From Chlorokybus atmophyticus (taxonomy: Eukaryota > Streptophyta > Chlorokybophyceae > Chlorokybales > Chlorokybaceae): 64,000 nt of DNA. Position numbers and translations under genes: made by a program. The notes under the pieces were generated by a model. It was not told where the DNA came from. It made no database searches and was given only the letters and a program-made list of their open reading frames with translations. The stretch covers positions 261,723 to 325,722 of the forward strand of contig RHPI01002568.1 in assembly GCA_009103225.1 (NCBI GenBank), read 5' to 3'. Positions 50,042 to 61,509 of the stretch are shown here, piece by piece (position 1 is the first letter of the stretch; every line of letters begins with the position of its first letter).

Positions 50042-51586
50042 AACAGTTTCATTCAGTGCATGTATCCCAATAGGTTCTCGTGTGACTCCGTCTAAGCGCC
50101 GTAGGAACTTGTCTATGGCGCCTGATACTCCCACCACGTCTCATGTCACTAACGCTGAAACAGGTGAGCAATGTCATCGTTGCAGAGGTTCTAACCTGAT
50201 CCGTGAACTACATAAACGCAGGGGAAGCAATGCCGCGTATGCCAACTCACCAATTTATATCTGAGCTTATGCGTGCTGCTATCGACACCTTCAGTGCCCA
50301 CCTGCTTGGTGAAGACCAAAACAACGTTCGTCTACAAAACGAAAGTAAGGGAAATTGTGCCATTGTTTTGACACACACCACTGATGGCATTGTTGGCAGA
50401 TTTCAAGCTAGTTGACGAGAACACAGTCCTTCGCGAGCGCAACCTGAAGCAAGCAGAGCAGCTACGCCAAAATCAGACACAGCCTGATCCTCAGATCGCT
50501 GCAAAGCTGTTGATAATGGTCAGTGAACTCAATTGTCTGCGTGCAGGCCATGCTGCTACAGAACAATGCTAACCTGGAGCGTGCATTACACGAAGAGCGT
50601 GCTGAGCACGTTAAAATGACAGAAAGCGTAAAAAATGCAGACGCAGCAAGCATTGTGGGTTTACGCAAGCAGCTGACAGAAGCTTAGCGCAGGACCACAC
50701 AGTTGTAGCAACACAATGAGCGTAACGATGCAAAATTGGCGCGTCTGCAATGCCAGATTGGAAGAAGCCAACCAGACGATTGCTGCACACAAAAAAAAAG
50801 GTGTGTGTTCCTGCATTGTTAGGAATTTTCAGCAACTGACTTGCTGTTGTAGATCTCAGAGTGGACAAGCGTCCTGCGTCTTCAAACGGCAAATTGGCGA
50901 TTTTCTGAGCGCGTTGTACCCAATGGCGTGCAGTTCGAGAGCTTTCAGCAGGAACTGGAAGTCACCAAAAAGGAGTTGGACAGCTTAACAAAATACATGT
51001 TAAAAGAGATTGACCTTGACGGAAAGGTACTGAACAATTACAATTATGACAATTATCAACGAATGCAACACTTTGGTGTTCACTGGGTGTTGTACCAGGT
51101 ATCGCTTCTCAATCGCAGAGATGTTAAAAGGCAGCTGCAACTGCAACTATACCAAACACTCTGAGAGAAGCTTTGTACCTACCTCTGCACAGTTGCCTGT
51201 TGCTGCGTGAAGCAGCAACAACCGAAGAAATGCAACGACATGTGCGCCAGGACTACAAGGGCAAGCGCGTGGTAGACAGTGAAGACAACACATGCGGGAT
51301 CTGCTGCAAGCAGAAGCCAGTGGAAGCGTTGCTACCAATGCCATGTTGCGGAGCTACACTGTGCCATCAGTGCTTGAAGAAGCTGCGCACAGGATCTCAC
51401 CCTCAAGTTGAGTGTCCTTTCTGCCGCCGCTTTCAAATTATTTGTATGCAACGCCCACCACGTGGTGCAAAGCTCCCCGATTTCCCTGTATATAAAATGA
51501 GCAGCAGTGACGATGATGAGGATGTTGATACACACAATACCGTTGCTGCTGGCGCTGGGCCCTCGCAGCCACCCCCCTTTTTGTAG
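50042..51586 (+). pseudogene. Broken coiled-coil RING-finger gene between inverted repeats
   Basis: Spliceable pieces join in phase: about 50074-50161, 50186-50344, 50400-50518, from 50547 onward, and a last exon of about 51164-51586. The protein has a long coiled coil (NNANLERALHEERAEHVKM) and a C-terminal RING-HC: CGICCKQKPVEALL, CCGATLCHQC, ECPFCRR. It ends in an acidic Ser/Asp tail at TAG 51586. Lesions that I can see are in-frame TGA 50197-50199, TAG 50685-50687, TAG 50706-50708, and a one-base frame change near 50755. The RING ligands are intact. RING proteins are usually ubiquitin E3 ligases; whether this one was cellular cargo or a transposon gene is open. Confidence 0.6.
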
Positions 51587-51756
51587 ACCTGTATTTTATG
51601 GAACCCGTTTTGCCCTTGTCGATGCATATGTCAAGGTTGTCAATTGAGTAATCTTATGCTCTGTTATTACCTGTATGGTTATGTTGTTATGGAACATGCT
51701 TTACAACACATGGCCGCACACATTGTGTCACTGCGATAGGTAGCATATGGATATTT

Positions 51757-51920
51757 GACTTGAACTGTGTTAACATGAAGCACAAGGAACTCACGATGTC
51801 CAGCGACGTCGCGCGACATTCTGCCATATCACGCCATATGACGTCATATGCCGGCATATTGATCGATGTGACACCATATGGTATGATATGGAATGGTATG
51901 GTGCGATGTCGCATGACATG
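51757..51920 (-). repeat. Right arm of long inverted repeat
   Basis: Reverse-complement partner of 49080-49246. It lies 13 bp before the start of the (TC)n tract. Confidence 0.75.
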
Positions 51921-51927
51921 TCGTGAG

Positions 51928-52538
<611 letters not shown>

Positions 52539-53099
52539 TGAGACTATNATCACCAAACACCACAGCATACGTACATCTTTGAAGTTACACCAACACAGTT
52601 ACACCACCAATATGCACCCACCTATATCATATCGACACCAAAGCATGGTGTCGCACAAAGTGTCCAACACACATGGTGACCTACACAAACAATAGCCAGT
52701 TTCACTCTGTTTTTATTGCCGAAACCGCTACCACTTCATCGACGCGCCCAAAATGCTTTGAACCTTGCTGGGTTGCCTTCATTCATATTGTAATCTTTGC
52801 ACCCTCAGAAGTCGTATTCGGCGATGTACCTTGCTTCTAACCAATCTATTCGTGCCTTGCAATGTTCTAAAACTTCCAACTACACTTGCTCTTCAGAAGG
52901 TTTACTGCTATCAAAGTCAGGCAACATTTTCGTAGGCGGGTGTCTACGATGTTCCTTATAACGTCGACCTGGGTGGCTACTTTAACCGATATATACTTTC
53001 TGTGTTGCCACATGCGTCAACTTGTAGACAAACTTCACACCTGTGTTTATGGGTTGCGCACGTTTTTTGAGGTACGTGCAGAGGCCCTGATGTTGGTGT

Positions 53100-54156
53100 T
53101 GGCATTGATGATGTTTCTTGCTGCCGAGGATCGCAGAATCATCTGGACCTCATCGTTTACCTGCAAAGAACAATGTTACTATAAATGCTGCAGTACACAT
53201 CCGAGATTGATGTTGAATATGGTGACATATATGCGTAGCGAAGTAGAAGCAAGGAAACAGACAACGGGTAAAGAATAAGAAGCAAAGGAGCCAATGCAAA
53301 AACAGAAGTGTAACAAAAGATGGAGTGACTGCATGGGTTTCGGCTTGATGTGCCCATTGTTGTTGGAACTCTGCTATGCAACCATAGCATTCTCATGTCA
53401 TCGCGACTAATCTTGGCAAGCACAGTATTCCCATCATCAAAAATGATAACAATAACAACACACCTCATTGGCATCAACATTTGCTACTGGAGCTTCCCTT
53501 GGATCTGCTTTGTTTATCTGCTCAATGATTTTTTCTGCCTTTCCTTGCGACATGAAACGCGCTGTCTCTCAGTTGCAAACTTTGCGAACGTGCACCAGCT
53601 CGAACACCTGTGAAACATCTGTTAACTACAGGTGCTTTGGCCAATGACCAAGTGTCACATTGATACATACCTGATTAGCGTAAATTGGCTCTGCATTATC
53701 AAGAAGATCTGAGTTGTCCTTGCGCATCAGAGTGTCACACAGCTTGTAAGCTACTTGGCGCTTCAGGTCATCAGAAATGTCGATGCCGAGCTTTCTGAGG
53801 TAGTAGATGCATGTTCCTACACATACTTGCATCAGTTAACACATGCACCACAGTGTGTAAGTGTACATTTACCGCCTCTCGTCAGTTGCAATGGAGGCCA
53901 CATGGTTTATGCAAACCTCTTGAGCTCTCTCTTTGGCAGGGCGAATTAACTTATCGACCTCTCACTTGGTGAATAGCCCCTCCAGCTTGTCGGGAGTGAT
54001 TCCTGCTGAGTCACATGCTACCAGTTGTTTTGCTGTCAGCGGACGACCAGGCGCATCACCTCCAGAGCTACTGGTACGTGGACGCTTAGAGCCAGGTTCG
54101 TCATTGAAAATTTAAGCGCGGAGCCTCTCGAACAGGTCTTTTCCGTCAAAGTCCAT
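53100..54156 (-). pseudogene. Broken unrecognised gene with in-frame stops
   Basis: Starts at ATG 54156 (MDFDGKDLFERLRA) and continues through Ser/Arg-rich and then helical sequence (LTAKQLVACDSAGITPDKLE) to a donor near 53873. Further exons cover about 53815-53682 (RKLGIDISDDLKRQVAYKLC) and 53615-53465 (EKIIEQINKADPREAP). In-frame stops interrupt an otherwise open frame: TAA 54114-54112, TGA 53964-53962, TGA 53571-53569. The first two exons do not join in phase. No domain recognised. Its state of decay matches the neighbouring mobile sequences. Confidence 0.42.
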
Positions 54157-54598
54157 GCTGTCAACCAGGTGCATTGTCAATGCAACGCTCGCCAACATGT
54201 TGACTCACAGAGTTTGAGATTGAACAGAGGTAAACTGAGCCACGCACCTGTGTCTGGCTGAGTTGACAATTTCCGCATTGGGCAGGTGTCTGAGGCAGGT
54301 GATGCGACAGGCCCTGCGATCTAACGTTTCAACTGGTGTACATTTATAACAGCGCTAGATATACTGCCAATGTATATTTGCATGGCAAGGAAAAGGGTCT
54401 GCATCGGCAGAGCACCACGTGCTAAGCCATGCCGCGATGCGATTGGTGAGAAGAAATGATGGGATGGAGGAGATGATTGCATACAAAGCATGGTTGGATG
54501 ACGGGCGATACGGCAATCAATTGAATGTGCCATGTCATCAAACCGTACAATGTGTACATTGTGGTCATAAGATGCAATTCATGTTACGCGACATGGTC

Positions 54599-54846
54599 CA
54601 ATATCGTCGAACATGGAACCATATAACAATGTTGTGCAACATCGTTAAAACATGCTCAAACATCATGCAATATGCGTTGATATCAAACAACGTCGCGCAA
54701 CATCGTACCATGTCGCCTAAAGCAATATCGTCCAACTTGGAACCATGTAGTGCAATGTTGTGCAACATCGATCACACATGGTCAAAAATTTGCGATATGC
54801 GTTGATATCAAACAACGTTGCGCAACATCGTATCATATCGCCAAAA
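54599..54846. repeat. 124-bp tandem repeat, two units
   Basis: Units start at 54599 and 54723 with CAATATCGTC and share TTGTGCAACATCG and ATGCGTTGATATCAAACAAC in register. Confidence 0.75.
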
Positions 54847-54904
54847 TGATGCAACATATGTCACACCATTGCGCAAAACTCACTAGACTTACCGGTTATC
54901 AACG

Positions 54905-57900
54905 TCAATCCCCAAAAACGGGCGTCATCTCTTCAGGGCGCGGCAAACGCGTCAACCGTAAATAGGCCATGTTTGTCACACGCGACAACGCCACATACCA
55001 CAAACCAGGAGCAAACGCTTCCTGCATGTGGACAACAGTAGTTGATTGTACGCGTGCGTTGCACCTTGACACTTGTGCACTGTCATTGCATACGCTAGCT
55101 GCAAAGGAAACATAGCTTTGTAGTACGTTTTGCCTTGAAACGTTGTTGTTTGCTGCATTGTTCGGCGCATCCACATGAATTCTGCCAAGTGATAAAATGT
55201 AACTTGTATACTGCTCACATTACCTTTGTAGTATCTGAACTGCGTCACTGTTCCCAAAGACCAATTGGCCACACCATCTTGCGGTTTTAAAACCAACACC
55301 TTTGCTCCCTTGGCGGCTGAAGGTAATAAGTTGAACTTGGGCTTGTGAATGCAGTCGTACAATTTGGGCACGTTCACTGCATTAGAAGTAATTTGTATTG
55401 GCACAATGGCATCGGTTGCAAACGTTGTCTCACAATCATGCTGTTGAAGGCCAGTGTGTCTTGTACATGTGAACACAATATGGTTGCATCACTTGGTAAC
55501 TGCTGTAAGTACTCCGAAGTGACCAGACAGCCACCTAACGCATCTGCTATCTTTGTTAAACTGAGTATGCTAGAACGAATCCGAATCAAGAATTGAGCAA
55601 ACAGAGGGTCTGAAGCGTGACGCACTGAAACAGAAAGAAAATGTTGCCTGCGTAATGGCCACCTCTGTGATGCAGAAATATGGCATTTGTGGCAAACCTG
55701 CGTTGCGTCTTGGACTTTTTGTCCACAAACGGCTGGCAATTGCTTGTGGTCACCAACCAACACAACGCCGATTGTTGTAGAAATTCCGGTCCATGAACTT
55801 GCTGCAAGCGCAGCATCACCAAATCAATCAACCGCGATGTCATTATGGAAAACTTGTCAATAATAAACACTCAACAATGATGTAACCGTTTGTAAGCATC
55901 ATCCATAGCAGTTACAAACCGGAGTTGCTGACCGTTGACTGGTATTGCGAAGTTGGAATGTACATTGAAGCATATGAGCTGAGCCACAGAGCCGCAACGC
56001 CAGCTGTAGCACTGAGTAAAACAGGTATCCCAGCAACACGCAACTTGTGAGTGATGAATTTGGTCAAAAATGTTTTGCCTGCTCCTGGACAACCAGATAT
56101 TACATGTAGACCAACCGGTGCTGCAATGATACTACTTGCGGTGCATTCCTGCTGGCTGGTCAAAGAGAAATTGTCGCAAACGCAAACTCCTCAACATTTA
56201 AAGTACCTTGAAACATCGGCGCTGATACATCTGAGTCCGTTGTCACAGTTGAAGCTGGAGATGCAGGATTGGATGGTGTTGCTGTTGGATACTGCGTACT
56301 AGGTTCTGGTGCAGTTTGGCTGTCTGTCGGACCAGTTGCAGCCATAGACAAGGCATTAATAGCATTATCAGTGGTCTGCATCATGGCGTTCACCATATGG
56401 TAAGTCTTAACATCATTGTATAGATGACGTTCGGCATAGCGCGTGACATGTGTCGACAAATTGCGGTTTGTGTTGTTAATAAATTGGTTGTTCAAAGAAA
56501 TTAAATCAACTTAGGAACGAAAAGTAACCCGCTGAAGAAGTAAATTGAGACAAAACCCCTCAATGCTGTGTACAGGATGGTAATCTGTGACTCATAATTG
56601 AATGCATTCAATATGTCTCGTAAAGTACGCACAGTGTTATGTGGCACAGTGTCTCCATCTCGGTGCATGTACTGTCGAAAGTAGTTGTACATTGTTACTC
56701 TTTCTACCTCGTCAGGCCTGACACAATAACGATGAATGGGATGCACAATTACTGTTCGTGCACGACTGTTCACTATGCGAGAACGATCGTTAGGCAATGC
56801 GTGTCAACATATGTTACATTGGACGACATTTGCATGATGGAATATTCAAACATATCAAAGCAGCTTCAGCTGGAGCAATGGGTTTGGACAAGTACATTGT
56901 GTTCAATATGCGCAATTCATTAACAGTCAATCCTTGCAAACCGAGGGCATTGGTGTCTAATGTATCATCAACAGTGCCACAAGGTTCCATTTTAGTTGTG
57001 TACTTGACTAAATACTTGCTCCAATGACTGTCAGTAACTTGCAACACATTACAATGAGCACCCCACAACAATAAAAGCACTGAATGTGTGGGAACAACAT
57101 TGCGGTCACAAGTGCGTGCTCTGTAGTAATTGTATATGCGCGTTTCTGTGTTAAACTGAGGTCGACGATCTGGTTGTACGGGATACAGAAAGCCCATGTC
57201 GCACTTGTTGTCAAATGCTCTGCAGCCACTGCCAACATCAGAACACTTGTGCATCTGCTTGTGTACAACATATTCATAAAGGACTCGCAATTTAGAATCA
57301 GTTGGTACAATTATTTGCTGATTTGCATGGTCAAAATCTCCGGCGATAAATGTAGTGATTTCACTGCAAACTCATTCAACATCATCGGGGTGTAACCACA
57401 ACATAACATGTGCATGCAAAGATCCACGGTGTTTGTTTCATAGCTGATAACATAGTGCATCACACGTTCAAGAATATCTTTTTGCATGATATATTCTTCA
57501 ACGAAGGTGTTGAACCGATGATGAAACAAACGTGCGCACTCCATACGGGCATCGCGCCAACTAAGTTGCGTGGAGACATTGTGGTGAACATTCTGCAAAT
57601 CCATGATCTCAGGGACTTTGATACTGGACACTTCATCTGCAGTCATGGTGATAAAGAGATGAGGCATACCCCAATGCTCAACCAGACACAGCAGCTCACT
57701 CAACTTTCGTTGATGCCAACTCGGAGATTCAATACTGTCACCAGGAACACGAAAATTTACAGCATTTTGATGGCATCGTTGATTGTGGCAGAAGGTCGAT
57801 GTTTGAGGAACTTCTTAATATTAGCGTCCACAGCAACTTCGCGGCACTTTCTGACTGTGAGAAGTGATTGACGGATTTGGTACATCAACAGCAAATAAGG

Positions 57901-58721
57901 CTTGTACAATGTGAAAACTGAGAATAACTGTGTAAGACGAAACTTGACTCAATCTGACAGTCTGATGTACACGTTACCATCAAAGAACCCACGTTTGTGC
58001 GGAAACAACATGGGCAACAGAGCAGACTTAACAGTTAACCAGGAATGTTGTACGCACCACCTGTATCTATGTGTATCAAAGAAGGAACACAAGGCCCATG
58101 CAGCGACATATGTCCAACGCGCAACATGGTGTCCACTGTGACTTCAACTGTGCTGCGCGAAGGAAATGGCAACAAAGTGGTTAAAACGTATGTGTATGCT
58201 GATTCACCAGCAATGTTAAAAGGATTACGATCCTGTGCACGAGACACAATGCTACGAATAGTAGATGAACCGACAGTGGGGATGCCGTCAAAACCAAATG
58301 GTTGTTCCGCCAAGGTCTGATATTTCTGAACAAGAGTGTTGGACAATAATAACTCGCTCAACAATTCTAGCAACAAGATGGCATGTTGGTTCTTATGTGT
58401 AAACTCATCCCAAGTGATAAACGTACCGTTAATCATATTCAACTGCTGAACTTGGCCAGAAGTGAAACTGTATGAGTTATATAAGTTGCAAAGCGTGGCA
58501 TCAAAAAGCCTCCGCACATAAGCTGCTCGAAGAAGAGATACTGCTTCGCTCCGGATTCTCCTTGGGCACGACCATTTGTGCTGCAAAACGACTTGGTGCT
58601 TCCCGCGCACTGCTTCAAGTTGTTGTATGCATTCCTTGAGCGTCAACATCCACCCACACGGAGGTGACAGCCACCAGCAGCAGTGCCTCGGGCACCACCA
58701 CGTCCATGACCACCACATCAT
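54905..58721 (-). mobile_element. Degenerate Helitron Rep-helicase
   Basis: On the - strand, in order: an N-terminal block (58721-58035); a short block with IVHPIHRYCVRPDEVERVT (56797-56501 region); Helitron_like_N sequence with GMPHLFITMTADE (57703-57311) and DRNVVPTHSVLLLLWGAHCN (57290-56814); a PIF1-type helicase with Walker A GCPGAGKTFLTKF (56163-55912); motif II region FIIDKFSIMTSRLIDLVML (55870-55586); VGDHKQLPAVC (55763-55374); AYAMTVHKCQGAT and YVALSRVTN (55476-54905). The blocks sit in different frames. Helitrons move by rolling-circle replication using a Rep HUH endonuclease and this helicase. Here the expected HUH motif reads LCMHML near 57415, and the helicase DE is DK, so the copy looks inactive. 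No termini identified. Confidence 0.78.
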
Positions 58722-60444
58722 TTGTGCCCCCGGTAATGCACAAAGACGAGACTACATAGGCCTACATCCGGCAATGCAGCGTAGCCGTCGCCGCTTACGC
58801 CCTCACTTGGCAGCAGCCTCTCCTGCCAGTGCACCTTCCGTAGCCCATCAACCACCAGCTGAGGAGAAGGCCTCCACCCTGGCGGCACTCTCCCCATGGA
58901 CTTGGGCCTGCAACTGAGCCAGCGCTTTTCAGCCTACACCATCGAAAAGGCGCAAGAGCTCATCAAGTCAAGAAGGAAACCAAAGGAGACGCCAGTTCGT
59001 TTACATGAGCGCATCGTCAACTTGTTGGAGGACACCACCCTGAACGAGATGCCACCAATCAATCCTTATCATCTGGCACAGGTGTACGTGGAAGACCTTA
59101 ACCCACCTCTATACAAGCATGTGAAGGCTGACTTATGCGGCGAAGCCAATCACACCCTGTATCAGGCATACATGCGCGCGGTGTACTGGCAAGAAGACCT
59201 GGTTCACGAGCAGGCCGCCCTTGAATTCAGTAGTCTCGCGCACCGCATTAGCGGCACCGGCTTAGCCTCCACCCGTGCACCGCCCAAGCACACGCACTCT
59301 GCTCATGCTGCCGTGCGAGTAGAGAACAGCCCCTCCCAAACCTACCACAGGTGTAGCAAAGAGGGGCACTTCATTCGAGTATGCCCGATGCCACGCGCTG
59401 ATGCCCTTTGCAACCACTGCGGCATGAAGGGTCATCTTGAAGTTGTTTGCTACACATTGCATTCAGAGTTGAGGGAGGCTCTGAAGGCAGAAACCTCTCT
59501 TGTCCGCACTGGCGCCGACTACAAAAATTCAAACAACTACCACAACAATAAGTGGAAGGGCAAAGCCGGCTCCTCCGACAGCTAAGCTTGGCGCAAGCAC
59601 AAAGCCAAGGTTGCCTCCGTCATATGAGGCACCACCAGCTTGCACGGTGAGCGTAACGGGCTGCTTGCAAAAATTGAGGATTACGCAGCTGAAGAGATGA
59701 GCTAGAAGACCTCCGTTATTGCGACTAGTACACCGCCTACACTGCCACCCGCATCACACGAGTCATGGGTGCTACGCGCCGCTCTCCTCGCTCGCCCCCT
59801 CACCCGCCTCCAAGCCGGTTTCCTTTTCCACCATCGCAATGGCCATGGGTTGATCCTCATACAGCCGGGACCACACCGGCTCCCACATTGGAGCAGCTGC
59901 TGGAGCAACGACACCCTGCGTGGCGTGCGGCCATATTTGCTATTCGCCCGCTTCAGGCCCCGGCAACCTCACCACTTGACCTACAGGAGCTCCATTAAGC
60001 GTGGCGAGACGCATTGCAAGCCGTTCGACACCAACCCCGTCGGGTGACCCCCTTACCTCCCTCCAACACGGACTTTCTTACCAGTCTTATAGGGCACCCT
60101 CATCGATGGGGCCAGCTACAAATGAAATGGCGCAAACTTGTCAGGGGCTGCGATCCACATCGAGCTTTGCCAGATGATGACGGGCCACTTTCGGACTGGA
60201 CATATGAGTCTGCCCAAAAGCTGGCCCAGGCCTACTGCCCCGCACCCCTTACCCAAGCTGGCGAGGTGGCCCTCGACGCCCAAATTAACTAGGGTGTCAA
60301 AGATCTGCAAATGGTGACCAACAATTAGATGTACCGCACTTGGTTTAAAAATCCTCATGACGGTTTTAAAGATGATCCAACTCGGGCGCTGGAACACCTA
60401 CCCCCTTTCGCCATAGCAGACGCTTGTAAGCATTTGCTATGGCA

Positions 60445-60523
60445 AAATAGGCATGACCAGTGAGGTTGAGCTTAGAAGTTAGCTAGCTAACTTCTAAGCT
60501 CAACCTCACTGTCATGCCTATTT
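60445..60523. repeat. 79-bp near-perfect palindrome
   Basis: Arms 60445-60484 and 60485-60523 are reverse complements over about 39 bp with a single extra C in the left arm and no spacer. The centre is AGCTAGCT. It interrupts the frame that starts at 59765 in the retroelement. Confidence 0.9.
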
Positions 60524-61409
60524 CGTCTCCCAAGACGCACCGCACCTTGTAGAGCATCATCTGAGCGCTTTTATGGCATGTCTGTAGTTACTGTTGGCGC
60601 AACATATGGCGAGCATAGGCAATGCCGCTCCACTGCAGCCCCTTCACCCGCCACGGGTGGCAGGCCTATCACTCACGTCAGATGAGTCAGCCATGTATCA
60701 ACACTGGCATGAGGGAATTGGCAAACTTGAGGCTCTTTATGATGCGCGCGAAGCAAACAATACTAGGCGAACGCCGCTATTCAGGCTTGCCCCCACCCAA
60801 TTATGGGGTAAGAAACCGCGAGTTTTAAGAACAACTTCATCACCGTATTTGAAACAATCCTTGACCCTTGGTTTGGCCAAACCCCGATAATGTTGAGCGC
60901 ATGGCGCAGCAAGTATTGGCCACGTTGCAAGCTGACCCCATCTTGCGCGTGCATCGGGACCACCTTCTGCTAGATCAGGAAACGCCCAGTCTAGAGCACG
61001 CCACAACGGAAAGGGTGCGCGAGCTGTCCAACTGAGTGCACCTTGGCGCATCTGGTCAAATGCTGTCCGTTCAACAGCATATACACTGAAATAACCCCTT
61101 AGACTTGCGTGACCGGGTAATATACTAGGTGCTTAACGGCTTGCAGATGCCTCCGGATCGCGACTACGAGCAGCTCAATGAGCTTTCCGCGCTGACGGAG
61201 CGATGGCTAAATGTCTTGGCCACACGGCCTCACATGTACCACCCCAATCCCCCAGACCCACAGCAACTAGTGTTCAACTTCACGCCACCCGCATTGCTGC
61301 ACCATACGAGAGCAAATCTCGTGTGGTGCACAGCTTAAAGGACAGGCACGTAAAATGGCAATAAGTTAAGAATATAGAAGCAGGCATCCCTTGCCTCACC
61401 TATCGGAGC

Positions 61410-61509
61410 AAATGTTTTGCAGCAGCAGCTTGGCGCGCCAGCCACCTTGCACGAATTGCAAATGTCTTGCAGCAGCTGCTTGGCGCGCCAGCCACCTTGC
61501 ACAAATTGC
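61410..61509. repeat. 50-bp tandem duplication
   Basis: Two copies, 61410-61459 and 61460-61509, differ at a few positions and share CTTGGCGCGCCAGCCACCTT. A third copy begins (AAATGT) but diverges at once. Confidence 0.85.
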
